A DNA stretch of 60,346 bases, from positions 1-60,346 of the forward strand of contig CAZJFP010000006.1 in the NCBI GenBank assembly GCA_964545415.1, written 5' to 3'. Shown here piece by piece: positions 10,895-20,806 of the stretch; within the stretch, counting starts at the first letter, position 1, and each line of letters starts with the position of its first letter. The position numbers and the translations under genes are program-made. Source of the stretch: CAJBLF01 sp964545415. GTDB lineage: Bacteria; Patescibacteriota; Gracilibacteria; Absconditabacterales; Absconditicoccaceae. A model generated the notes under the pieces. That model had not been told where the DNA came from. It did not search any database and was given only the letters and a program-made list of their open reading frames with translations.

Positions 10895-12331
10895 ATGCAA
10901 CAAATCATCTGAAATTCATTCCTCGACCAATACTTCGACGAGACGACGATGTCCTTTCACGTCAAAGAAGGCCGTCCCATCCTCAGGAAAAAAGGAACCC
11001 CAGGCAATCGGAAACCGGTCGTTGACCAAAAGTCTATGACCAAGGAAGAGATGAACGCTATGATTGACAAGATCTACAAAGAGATAGACGAAAGACCGGA
11101 CGGCGTCATGGAGATAGACAGAAAATTATCGAAAGTCCTCCAATTGGGTCCGTATAGAATAGTAATAGTATATCCACCATTATCTGACGGATTGGAGATG
11201 ACCATCGTCAAACCGATCAAGAAGCTGACTATGGAAGATTATCAGCTGGAAAAAGATGTCTTCGAGTTATTGAGAAACAAAGCAAAGGGAATCTTAGTTT
11301 CCTGATCGCCGTGAAGTTGAAAAACAACGTTTGCGCAAGCGCTCATCGACGTCTATCACAAGGATAATAATATCATCAAGACGATAGAATCACCGCGTGA
11401 TTTGTTGGTAAGTGAGGATATCGTCCAATATAGCTTCACGTATGGAACGCACGATGAAGTGAGAGATATCCTCTTGCTCTCGAGGCCGGATTATACGGTG
11501 TACGATGAAGTGAGAAACAAATCTGACTTTGAACTCTATAAAGACTTGAGATTGACAGGAATAGGATTGGTCGGTGTCATCCATGCGACAAGAGCAGTAG
11601 ATAGTATCCAGAGATTCCTCTGAACGATAGAGATGGGAATCATCCCGCAAGTCATCGATACGGTTATCTATATAGACAAGTGAGTCATCCAGCAAATATA
11701 CAATCTGCAGCTTACGGTCAAAGTTCCAGAAGGAATGGAGTCAGAAGATCTCGCAAGACCGGTGATCGTGGTAACAAGTTTCCTTACGAAACAAGTCGAA
11801 TATGAAATCTACACCTTCGGAGAACAGATAGTTGTCATGCCGCTTTTGGAGACAGAAGACGGCGGACCCAAGGTAGCGAGCAAAGGCAAAAGTGCATTAA
11901 GCGAATACGCCAAACACACGATAACGCAAAAATTACAGCAATTGTTGCCATGCGACTTCTTGGTGAAGATCAAATGAAGTTCCAATCTCGCGCTCTACAT
12001 CCCGGAGATGTACAAAGGCCGTGTGATAGGCAAAGCATGAGCCAATATCAACGATCTAGAAAAAAGCTTAGGATTAAAAATAGATCTCAAGAGTTTCGAT
12101 GATTTACCGCTCCTCGACGTGAAGACACAGGTCAGCATACCAAAAAAGAATGCCAGGACGGATATCGTCTTCCCAAAAGAATTTGCAGGTCAGACCATTT
12201 GTTTCCTTATTGGTGACGAGCTTGCGTATTTCACCGCGGATGAAAGTGGCTTCGTGACTATTAAAAACAAGGAGCTCGTCAAAGCTATGGGCAAGAGATG
12301 ATTCGTTATCGTCGATACCAATAAACTATAA
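10895..12331 (+). CDS. P-loop ATPase with KH domain (PilT/PINA-like, no PIN domain)
   Basis: 478 aa, ATG 10895 to TAA 12329. The Walker A motif GSPGSGKT (residues 137-144) has all three glycines encoded by UGA, the best single proof of the code here. A later stretch (SRPDYTVYDEVRN) fits a Walker B region, and GIGLVGVIHATRA matches the family of secretion-type and PINA ATPases. A KH RNA-binding loop (GRVIGKAGANI, GxxG near residues 379-382, one Gly from UGA) follows. Homologues usually have an N-terminal PIN nuclease domain; here only about 70 residues precede the ATPase, so it is absent or lost. Probably an RNA-linked motor; role unknown. Confidence 0.75.
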
Positions 12332-12341
12332 ATAAAACAGG

Positions 12342-12405
12342 AATCTCCCCTGTCAGGGGGAGAAACGAAGAGGGGGTTGGGTCCCCCGACCACAACAGCT
12401 TTTTA
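12342..12405. repeat. CCCCCTC-type palindromic repeat
   Basis: TCTCCCCTGTCAGGGGGAGA hairpin followed by GGGGGTTGGGTCCCCC. It belongs to the intergenic family seen at 8.6, 40.6, 41.1 and 44.2 kb. It lies between the ATPase and the pyruvate-kinase-like gene and may end transcription of the former. Confidence 0.55.
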
Positions 12406-12425
12406 GATTGTTTAGTGTAGAAACA

Positions 12426-13832
12426 ATGAACAACTTCCATTTCGCAAAGATCATCGCCGGTGTAGGACCGACATTAGCCAAAGAGACCGTACTTTCCAAA
12501 GTCATCAACATGGTCGACTGTTTCAGAATCTCATTATCAGGAGGATTTGATGACAACAACAAAAAATACATCGATACCATCATGAAGCTCGACAATAGCA
12601 AAACCATATTGCTCGAAACGAGAGGTGCTGATATCAGAATCAAAAATGTCGTCGATATCAAAGTCAAAGCAAGACAGAATATCGAGATCGATTATAGCGA
12701 GTACGCGCAAGAACACGACAAAAAGATCTTCGTCGATGCACCGTTCCTCAAAGACTTGAAAGTCGGTCAGCAGATCAGCTTCCAACAAAGCGGCGTCGTG
12801 ATGAAGATCAAATCCAACAAAGAAAATCTTATCATGTGCGAAGTAGTAGAATGAGGATGGATCATCCAGTTTGATAGAGTATTTTTCAATAAATATGAAT
12901 TAGATCTCCCATTTTTGGGCGAAAGAGACCAAAAAGATATCCTTCGAGGATTGGAATACGGCGCGCACATCATCGCCGCATCCATGGTCAAAACCAGCGA
13001 TAATATCATCGAACTCAAAGAATTCCTCAAGAGCAAAAACGCTGGCAATATGAAAATCCTTGCGAAAATAGAGACGGAAGAAGCGTTGGATAATATAGAT
13101 GATATCTTGGAAATCTCCGATGGATTGATCTTCATGTTCGAGAAGATAGAGAAACCGATGAAAGCGATGAAGATGAACGAAGAGATCCTCATCAAAAAAT
13201 GCAAGACAGTCGGAAAACCTGCTATCGTCACCTTCACCGGCAAATTCGAAAAAGCCACTTATCAGCTCATCAATGAAAGTCAGTTGAAAAAATTCAGCAC
13301 GCTTGCTGCTGATGCATATATGCTCGATACCCTGCTCCAAGAGGACGATCCGCTGAAATTCATCACCAATCTCTCTGATGAATTGGACAAACTGGAATTG
13401 AAAATCGCAAAAGACGAACCATTGAAATTTTACGCCAACAACGAACATCTTGTCAGGGATTACATCATCTACAACGCGCATAGAGCGACCCAAGAAGTCG
13501 ATGTCAGAGCTATGGTATTGTATACGGAAAACGGCTATTCTGCAGGAAGATTATCAAGTCTCAAACCGAGAGTGCCAATCATCGCGTTCACCAAAAACGA
13601 CGAGAACTACAGATATCTCAACAGCTTGTGGTGAGTGAGAGGATATAAGATTTCCCAGTCCTTCAGCTATGAAAACCTCAAAAGAATAGGAAAAGAAATG
13701 ATCAGGATCATCTTCAAGGGCAACATTTCCTTGGACGACAAAATCATCATCGTGCAGGCGAATGAACTATTGAACGACGAAAAGACAGGCATGATCAACG
13801 GTCTCGAACTCTATAAATTCAAAAACATCTAA
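12426..13832 (+). CDS. Pyruvate kinase homologue with degenerate active site
   Basis: 468 aa, ATG 12426 to TAA 13830. The framework of pyruvate kinase is recognisable: AKIIAGVGPT at the start, LPFLGERDQKDI, AASMVKTS, AKIETEEALDNIDDILEISDG and a C-terminal YSAGRLSSLKPRVPIIAFT then LWGV. Key residues differ: RxNxSHG reads FRISLSGG (Asn lost). The stretch that should be ARGDLGVE, which gives the Mg-binding Asp, is FMFEKIEKP, and TQML is replaced by VTFTGKF. The KIE lysine and glutamate remain. UGA-coded Gly occurs at 12855 and 13632. Likely impaired as a glycolytic enzyme; a structural or regulatory role is possible. Confidence 0.72.
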
Positions 13833-13869
13833 CACACAATTACATCATTCCCTTTCTTTTTGTAATTAT

Positions 13870-13940
13870 GTCATTCCCGCGAAAGCGGGAATCCACCTTA
13901 CTATTTAGCAAATTGGATTCCCCTTTTCAGGGGAATGACA
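13870..13940. repeat. REP-like palindrome, GTCATTCCCGCG family
   Basis: GTCATTCCCGCGAAAGCGGG hairpin followed by TTCCCCTTTTCAGGGGAATG and the closing GGAATGACA. Same family as 10780 and 50773. Confidence 0.8.
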
Positions 13941-14116
13941 TGAACACGAGAGTCTATTCCGTCTTCATACCAGTCATGAAGCGGTTTTTTCTTTATTTTT
14001 CAACAAAATAACAAAATACTGACTTTTGGGGTTATTTTCTCTTGCAAACCATAAATGATTTTTTCTTCCCGCATAGCTCCTACTATTCGTTGGAATTTTT
14101 TATAACGAATTTTCTG

Positions 14117-14146
14117 TTGCAAATAGTGGGTAATACAATATATAGT
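14117..14146 (+). promoter_or_regulatory. Possible nrdD promoter
   Basis: TTGCAA (14117-14122) and TATAGT (14141-14146) are 18 bp apart and lie about 230 bp before the nrdD start. The -10 overlaps the first NrdR box, which would suit repression. Weak by sequence alone. Confidence 0.35.
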
Positions 14147-14148
14147 GT
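14133..14148 (+). promoter_or_regulatory. NrdR box 1
   Basis: ATACAATATATAGTGT matches the core CwATATATwG of the published NrdR consensus (acaCwAtATaTwGtgt) at every core position. NrdR is the zinc/ATP-cone repressor of ribonucleotide reductase genes. Box 2 lies 33 bp downstream centre to centre, near the usual three helical turns. The next gene is nrdD. Confidence 0.75.
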
Positions 14149-14165
14149 CCAACTAATTCTCTATA

Positions 14166-14181
14166 CCACAATATATTGTGT
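14166..14181 (+). promoter_or_regulatory. NrdR box 2
   Basis: CCACAATATATTGTGT, again a full match to the CwATATATwG core. Paired with box 1 on the same face of the helix. An nrdR gene is not in this window. Confidence 0.75.
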
Positions 14182-14224
14182 ATTATACCAACTTTCAAGA
14201 AATTGTAAATACATTCAAATATAA

Positions 14225-14352
14225 TTAAAAATTAATAATTAATAATGAATAATGTATGAACCATCTTCTTATTTTCTATTGTACAATACAATAGTCCATA
14301 CTAAAACAAATTCCAACATTATTCATTTTTCATTGTTCATTATTCATTAGTT
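14225..14352. repeat. Inverted word-repeat module, ATGAATAATG type, in the nrdD leader
   Basis: Arms AATAATGAATAATG and TTATTCATTTTTCATT flank CTATTGTA (14276-14283) / TACAATAG (14287-14294). The module sits between the NrdR boxes and the nrdD start codon, so it is probably transcribed as part of the leader. Confidence 0.8.
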
Positions 14353-14374
14353 TTAATTATTAGAGTAATAAAGT

Positions 14375-16588
14375 ATGGCCATCTACAAAGTCAGGAAAAG
14401 GAATGGAGCGATCATCGATTTCGATATCAACAAGATCGAGACCGCGATCAAAAAAGCGATCGAAGCTGTAGGAGGAACCGATTTCAGCAATGTTGGTTCC
14501 CTCGCCAAAAAGATCATCAAAGAGACTGAAAAAAAAGTAGGCAAAGAGATCCCTGATGTGGAAGTCATCCAAGATATGGTTGAACAAGTGCTCGTCAAAG
14601 AAGGACACGATAAAGTAGCAAAAGCATATATCCTCTACCGCAAGCAAAGAGAGCAATCGAGAGCAGAAAGAAGTGTTGTCGTCGAAGTAGGAAAGACTAT
14701 GGATGAATATCTCGATCAGAGTGATCGGAGAGTCAACGCCAATAGTAATCAGTGATACTCTTTGGGATGATTGATCTTGAACGTTTCCGGAAAAGTTATT
14801 GCCAACTACCGATTGAGCCATGTCTATCCTGCAGAAATCGGTGCCGCACATAGAAACGGTGACTATCATATCCACGATCTAGATATGTTTTCTGGCTACT
14901 GTGCAGGACGATCTTTGAGACAATTGCTGGAAGAAGGATTCAATGGGTTGAGCAATAGAGTACAATCCGCTCCTCCAAAAAATCTCCAAGCAGCAGTCAA
15001 TCAGATGATCAACTTCTTGGGAACACTCCAAAACGAACGAGCGGGTGCACAAGCATTCTCTTCATTTGATACCTATCTTGCTCCTTTTGTTCACAAATAC
15101 AAAGTAGAACTCGAACAGGAACTTGATGATATGGGTATGAAATTTGCTACCCCTGAAGCTAAAAAAGAATTTGTTCACAACAAAACCTACAAATACGTAA
15201 CTCAACAGATGCAGAACTTTGTCTTTGGATTGAACGTTCCATCACGTTGGGGAACCCAGACACCATTTACCAACATCACGCTTGACTGGAAATGTCCTGA
15301 AGATTTGAAAGAAAAAGCATTGATGCTTGGTGGTATCGAAAAAGGATATTACCCAAAAAAATTCAGTGAACTCGAAGAAGAGATGAAAATGCTCAATAGA
15401 ATTCTCATCGAAGTATATACCGCAGGAGATCGGACAGGATCAGTATTCACTTTTCCTATCCCTACCTACAATATCACAGAAGACTTCCCACGGGATGATC
15501 CGGATATCGATTTGCTCTTTGAAATGACGGCCAAATATGGAATCCCTTATTTCCAAAACTTCATCGGTTCCCAATTCAAAGTAACGAAAGACAAAGATGG
15601 TAACGTCACCAAAGTAGAGAATCCTGATGCATACAAACCAGGTGCAGTCAGGTCAATGTGTTGTAGACTACAACTCGATCTGACCCAATTGGAGAAGAGA
15701 TGAGGAGGATTATTCGGATCAGCGGAGATGACATGATCTATCGGAGTCGTCACGATAAATATGGCCAGAATAGGATATAATTTCAAGGAAGATATTGACG
15801 GTTTCAAAGGACAGGTACGCCATCTTATGAATTTAGCCAAAACTTCTCTTGAACTCAAAAGAAAAGAGATTACAAAACGATTAGAGTTAGGGTTGTATCC
15901 ATATACCAAGAGATACCTCAATAGTTTCAGAAACCACTTCTCGACTATCGGACTCAATGGTATGAATGAAGCAATCCTCAATTTCACCAACGGTAAATAT
16001 GATATCACTACTGACGAAGGAAAGAAATTCGCAACAGATATACTAGATTTTATGAGAGAAATCCTCAAACAATACCAAGAAGAAACAGGAAACCTCTACA
16101 ATCTTGAAGCTACTCCGGCAGAAGGAACCACCTACAGATTCGCCAAAGAAGACAAGAAACAGATACCGGGAATCATCCAAGCAGGAACCCATGACGCTCC
16201 GTACTACACCAACTCTACCCAATTGCCGGTCGGCTATACGGATGATCCATTCGACGCTTTGGAACAACAAAATGACTTGCAATGCAAGTATACGTGAGGA
16301 ACAGTTCTTCACCTCTATATGGGAGAAAGACTCTCAGATGCACAAGCCTGCAAACAGCTCGTCAGAAAGGTTATAGAAAACTATCAGCTTCCGTACATTA
16401 CGATATCACCGGTCTTCTCTATCTGTCCAAAACATGGGTATGTAGTAGGAGAACACGACTTCTGTCCTAAGTGCGATCACGAGCTCGGATATGTCGGTGA
16501 TGAATTCAACATGGACATCAGAAAAAAACATACTGCAGATCCAGAAAAACTCAGAATACTTGAAGAACGTAAAATAGCAGAACAATAA
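14375..16588 (+). CDS. nrdD: Anaerobic ribonucleoside-triphosphate reductase, catalytic part
   Basis: 737 aa, ATG 14375 to TAA 16586, with several UGA codons. An ATP-cone (residues 1-95, YKVRKRNGAIIDFDINKIE) precedes the class III reductase barrel (HRNGDYHIHDLD; FNGLSNRV; MCCRLQLDL near residue 430 with the conserved cysteines). A zinc site near residue 680 is CPKH plus CPKC. The protein stops before the C-terminal glycyl-radical segment that normally follows the zinc site; that segment is the next small ORF in another frame. Upstream NrdR boxes suggest dNTP-responsive control. The activase nrdG is 1.9 kb downstream. Makes deoxynucleotides from NTPs without oxygen. Confidence 0.92.
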
Positions 16589-16616
16589 TACCTTTTATCT
16601 TCTTATTTTGCTCGCC

Positions 16617-16835
16617 ATGCAAACATTCTACAACAAACAAGGAGAGGAGATCAAGAGAACTCCATGCCAAGTCTACACCCGCGTAATGGGCTACCTCAGA
16701 CCGGTCAGCCACTACAACATCGGTAAAAAATCAGAATTCTACAGTAGAAAGTATTTCGATGAGCAAAAAACCACAAATTCAGCGTTTGTAAGACATTTCG
16801 CGCCTGAATTCGTTGCATGCGGATGCCACAGCTAA
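16617..16835 (+). CDS. Separate glycyl-radical domain of NrdD
   Basis: 72 aa, ATG 16617 to TAA 16833-16835, beginning 28 bp after the nrdD stop and in a different frame. The sequence YTRVMGYLRPVSHYN, then GKKSEFYSRKYF, is the C-terminal glycyl-radical loop of class III reductases, with the radical glycine at residue 25 (RVMGYL). Cysteines at the end (ACGCHS) are extra. The arrangement recalls GrcA/YfiD, the spare radical subunit of pyruvate formate-lyase, except that here nrdD itself lacks the domain. A TAA and a frame change separate the two, so UGA recoding does not explain it. Sequencing error, frameshifting or a true two-subunit enzyme remain possible. Confidence 0.8.
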   Translation: MQTFYNKQGEEIKRTPCQVYTRVMGYLRPVSHYNIGKKSEFYSRKYFDEQKTTNSAFVRHFAPEFVACGCHS

Positions 16836-16852
16836 GATTTATTTGCCAAGCA

Positions 16853-17311
16853 ATGAAGATGAGTGAAAATAATAAGATAGGTGTCGGGTTTGGTGTTATG
16901 ATCCTGAGAGAAGGAAGAGTGCTTCTCGGACACAGACATGAGGATCCTACCAAAGCCGATTCCGAACTTCATTGAGAATGAACACGAACAATGCCAGGCG
17001 GCAAGATGCACTTCGGCGAAAGTTTCGAAGACACCTGTTATCGCGAGACACTCGAAGAGACAGGATTAACTATTAACAAAGACACTATTAAAATAATTAG
17101 TATAACCAACGATATAGTACCCGACAAACATTTCGTAACGATAGGATTTTTGTGTGAAGATTGTGAAGGAGAGCCTCAAGTCATGGAACCAGATGAAATC
17201 ACTCAATGGAAACGATATGATCTCAATGACTTACCGAAACCATTGTTCTTCCCTAGTGAAAAAGTAATCAAGAATTATCTCGCGTGAACGATATATAGCG
17301 AGACGCAGTAA
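16853..17311 (+). CDS. Nudix hydrolase
   Basis: 152 aa, ATG 16853 (a second ATG two codons on) to TAA 17309. A perfect Nudix box runs GGKMHFGESFEDTCYRETL then EETGL, fitting GX5EX7REUXEEXGU near residues 50-72. The N-terminus (GFGVMILREGRVLLGHR) is the usual first strand. Several UGA codons, for example HGEGTR. Such enzymes cleave nucleoside diphosphates linked to another group, often cleaning damaged dNTPs. Its place between nrdD and the HD hydrolase supports a nucleotide-pool role, but the substrate is unknown. Confidence 0.85.
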
Positions 17312-17465
17312 AAAGTTGAAGTATTGAAAGTTTTTACAACGTCGAGCTTATGCCGATACAAATCGGTGCAAGCACTAATATATAAGTAAAGTTATAAAGC
17401 GGATACATAAATAAAACATCCTTCTGCTTCAAGAGACTTTACTTTTTATTTACTGTAAAAATATA

Positions 17466-18449
17466 ATGTTCTATACTGATCCCATATATGGTACCGTTGA
17501 AATCCAGGATCCCGTTATTCTTGAGCTTATCCAAAGTCCTACTCTTCAAAGATTGAAAGGTATCGATCAAGCAGGATATTATGACGAGCATTTTCCTGAT
17601 TCCAAACACACACGTTTTGAGCATTCTATGGGCGTATATCTGTTATTAAAAAGATACTGAGCATCACTCGAAGAGCAGATTGCAGGATTGCTTCATGATG
17701 TTTCTCATGGCACCTTTTCTCATTGTCTAGATTATGTATTCGAGGAATGATCACAAAAAGAGCAAAGCCATCAAGACAATATCTTTGAGTCTTTCATCAA
17801 AAAAACCGACATACCTGATATCCTCAAAGCATATGATCTGGATATCGATTATATTATCGACGACACACACTTCCCGCTCAAAGAGACTACATTACCCGAT
17901 CTCTGCGCTGATAGGATAGATTATTCATTGAGAACCATGTTGTATTATGAAAAACAGACGCTACCAAACATCACGTATTTTCTCGACCATCTGGTCGCCA
18001 AAGATGGCATATGGATGTTTGATGATTTTGATTCAGCCAAACGTTATGCAGAGACCTTTCATAGAGCAAATGAGATATATTATTCCGGTATCGAATCTGC
18101 TATCATGCACCAGACCGTTGGATATTGTCTGAAATATGCTTGGAAAAAATGATATGTAGATATGGATGATTTCTATACAACGGACCAACAAGTGTTGGAT
18201 AAAATCACTGCTCATATTGAAACCGATGACCAATTGAATATCTATTGGCAACGCATGAATAACAAAATCCCATGCAAGAACGATCCCAACGATTTTGACT
18301 TTCATATCTTCTGCAAAAGCAGAATTGTTGACCCACTCTTTATGCACAATGACACTATAAAAAGAGTCTCTGATATCGATACAGAACGATGAGTAATCGT
18401 ACAGACCAAAGCACCACCCAAAGAATACTTCCTGAAATTTACTACATAG
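17466..18449 (+). CDS. HD-domain phosphohydrolase
   Basis: 327 aa, ATG 17466 to TAG 18447. Metal ligands of the HD superfamily are clear: TRFEHSMGVY (His near residue 51), LLHDVSHGTFSH (HD near 76) and a later Asp (DLCADRIDYSLR). The N-terminal DPIYGTVEIQDPVILELIQS resembles dGTPase/SAMHD1-type HD proteins. At least three UGA codons. Being inside the nrdD-nrdG block, it may control nucleotide levels, but dNTPase activity is not proven by sequence. Confidence 0.85.
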
Positions 18450-18479
18450 ATATATTTATTTATTGAGCTAGTATCAACC

Positions 18480-19190
18480 GTGAAAATTGCGTGAATACAA
18501 CAATCAACAATGGTCGACTATCCAGGCAAGATTGCCTGCGTCGTTTTCACGATGGGCTGCAATTTCCGCTGTCATTTCTGCCACAACCCGGAATGCGTAT
18601 TACCAGAAAGAATGCAGTTGTTTCAAAACGACTTGATACCCGAAGAAGCGTTCTTCAACTTTTTGAAATCGAGAAAATGACGGCTCGATGGCGTTAGTAT
18701 ATGCGGTGGAGAACCTACCTTGCGACCTGATCTCTACGACTTCGCAAAAAAAATCAAAGATATGGGATTCCTCGTCAAATTGGATACAAACGGGAGAGAT
18801 TACAAAATCGTAGAAAGGATGATCCAGGATAAGATTCTTGATTATGTTGCGGTAGATTTGAAGCATTCTTTGCATAGCTACACCGATGCGATAGGACTTG
18901 AACAACCGCCGGAGTTTTATCATAGTTACCAGAAACTCCTGGAAATATTATTGACCAGCAAAATAGATTTTGAGTATAGGACAACAGTTGCCAAAGGCCT
19001 TCACACTGCGGACGATATAGAAAATATGGCGTTTTATATCAGAGGAGCGAAGCATTATTATCTGCAGAATTATATCGGCGGGAACACCTTGAATCCAGAA
19101 TTCGGATGAACGCCCTTCAGCGATGAAGAACTTGAAGAATTCAAAAAAATCGCTGAACGTTATGTCCAGCATTGTGAGATACGTAAATAA
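18480..19190 (+). CDS. nrdG: Anaerobic ribonucleotide reductase activating protein (radical SAM)
   Basis: 236 aa, GTG 18480 to TAA 19188. The radical-SAM cluster is C27-x3-C31-x2-C34 (GCNFRCHFC). The N-terminus GIQQSTMVDYPGKIA fits the NrdG/PflA family, which is why the GTG start was preferred to the ATG at 18510. GGEPTLRPDL is the SAM-binding GGE motif. UGA-coded glycines occur near residues 5 and 69 and near the end. It would install the glycyl radical on the reductase, here presumably on the separate radical ORF at 16617. Confidence 0.85.
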
Positions 19191-19191
19191 T

Positions 19192-19251
19192 CGGTCATCG
19201 CGAACGAAGTGCGGCGATCTCATAAGATTGCTTCGTTCCTCGCAATGACTA
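19192..19251. repeat. REP-like palindrome, GTCATTGCGAGCG family
   Basis: Ends GGTCATCGCGAACGAAG and CTTCGTTCCTCGCAATGAC around ATCTCATAAGAT. Other copies at 41513-41599, 42852-42920 and 46007-46099, and a half copy inside leuS. The stop codon of the patatin gene lies at its edge. Confidence 0.85.
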
Positions 19252-20028
19252 TGTAAAATATTTCATACAATCATCGTATCCTTGGGCATATGCTTCCTGC
19301 ATATGTTTTTTTGATAGATCCAAAACTTTTAGGTTCAGATCTCTGTAAAAGAGATGATCGACGATATCGAGATGGACTATCGTATTGTGTCTGAGAAGAA
19401 TCTCAAATGAAATAGATAACGCATCAAAAAGATTGGATATTTTCTGTCCATTCTTGAATTTATTGAGGGCGATACCGATGATCTCGTTTTTGGGATATCT
19501 CTTTTTCGCTATCGTCACAGGAAAGTTATTTGTCGCTCCACCATCCATGAGATGATGACCCTCATACGTCACCATAGGGAATATTCATGGGATCGACATG
19601 CTTCATAGAAGGATAGGCACAATCGGTCCTTTATCGAAGAGAATGAATTTTCCGGTCTTCAGATCAGTGGTTCAGATATAGATTTTTTTCTTGAGATCGC
19701 TGATATCTTTTGGGAGATCCCTTGCAAAAATTTTTTCGAAGAAATGTGTCTTGAGTACGCTTTTTTTGGAGAGAAGATTGAGCGACATGATACCAAAAGG
19801 ACGGGCATTGAAGAAGATGTCGAAGATCTGCTTTGCAGTATATCCGGCTGCTCGATAGCTTGCGAGAATAGCGCCGGCGCTTACGCCATAGATCGCTTGG
19901 ATCTTGTCTTGCATTCATAGTTCTTCCAATCACTTCAATATTCACAACGCATAAAATCACTTCGTCCCTCATCACGAGATGACAAGCGTGTATTTTTTCT
20001 TTGAGCGAAGCAGTGAAAAGAGTTTCAT
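19249..20028 (-). CDS. Patatin-like phospholipase
   Basis: 259 aa, ATG 20028 to TAG 19249. The oxyanion stretch LVISGGGTKGFYALG (Gly19-21, two of them UGA), the nucleophile elbow GVSAG (Ser50) and the catalytic Asp in LMDGGATNNFPV (DGG near residue 160) are all present, so the enzyme looks intact. The family cleaves acyl chains from lipids. The standard code would start the protein at residue 39 and lose the oxyanion hole. An epibiont or host-dependent bacterium could use it to handle host lipids, but that is inference. Confidence 0.85.
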
Positions 20029-20032
20029 AAAT

Positions 20033-20161
20033 AAATTCAACTAACAACTAAAAACTAATAACTAACAACGAATGAATTATAGGTATAAACTATAGTGAAT
20101 TACAATAGCCGCTAAAACAAACAAACATATTCACTATTCACTGTTAGTTGTTCACTATTAA
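20033..20161. repeat. Inverted word-repeat module, AACTAAC/GTTAGTT type
   Basis: Arms AACTAACAACTAAAAACTAA and TATTCACTGTTAGTTGTT around CTATAGTGAATTACAATAG. It begins 5 bp from the patatin start. The leuS leader at 54354-54478 has nearly the same sequence in the same orientation relative to its gene. Confidence 0.8.
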
Positions 20162-20725
20162 TTATTTAATGAGTTCTGCCCAATCTCCTGGCTTCAAACC
20201 TGCGGCGTTCGCTTCTTCGATATCGATATGAAAATCCAACACATAATCGTCTTTCGCCCTTACTGCGACATTTTCAAAAATAATTCCTCTGACACCTCCC
20301 ACGTGCATCTTGATGATATCACCATTTTTTATTCACAATTCCGCTGCTTCCTTCACGGTGCAATGCAGATGTCTCTGCGCAACGATAGCAAAAGGTCCGT
20401 AGACTTCACCTACCGGTCAGACGATTTTTATGTATCACAGATCTTTTGTATCTCCAGATACTTTGATCGGCGCAGTCACTCACAATGCAAAGGTATCACC
20501 AATACTTATCTCGACTTGTGTACTCTTTCTATTTGGTCAAACCACTCTCACCTTTTCTATTTGTCATCTTTCTCAGACAAGTGTTACTACTTCTTCTGCA
20601 GCAAATTGTCCAGGTTGGGTGATGTCTTTGAATTTTTTCAGTTCGTATCCTTTGCCAAAAAGCTTCTCGCAATCTGCTTGGGAAAGATGAACGTGTCTAT
20701 TGGAGATTCATAAAGGTATTCTCAT
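20162..20725 (-). CDS. pduL: Phosphate acyltransferase, PduL type
   Basis: 187 aa, ATG 20725 to TAA 20162. Eight UGA codons cut it so heavily that it disappears under the standard code. Conserved PduL signatures are present: ISNRHVHLS (His11, His13), LFGKGYELKKF, ITQPGQFAAEE, VGPNRKSTQVEIS, QRHLHC and HIDIEEANAAGL. The histidines bind two zinc ions. PduL swaps acyl-CoA and acyl-phosphate, so with acetyl-CoA it yields acetyl-phosphate for ATP. It may serve acetate fermentation; no acetate kinase is in the window. Confidence 0.85.
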
Positions 20726-20732
20726 TTCTTTG

Positions 20733-20806
20733 AATGTAGAATGTAAAATGTATAATTCAGAATTAAATATTTTCTGGACTCTGAATTTTAAATTCTGAAT
20801 TCATTT
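20733..20806. repeat. GAATTCAGAATT-type inverted repeat
   Basis: GAATGTAGAATGTAAAATG and TAATTCAGAATTAAAT face ACTCTGAATTTTAAATTC. It abuts the pduL start and runs into the last codons of the kinase-like gene (NEFRI-stop is repeat sequence). Confidence 0.7.
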
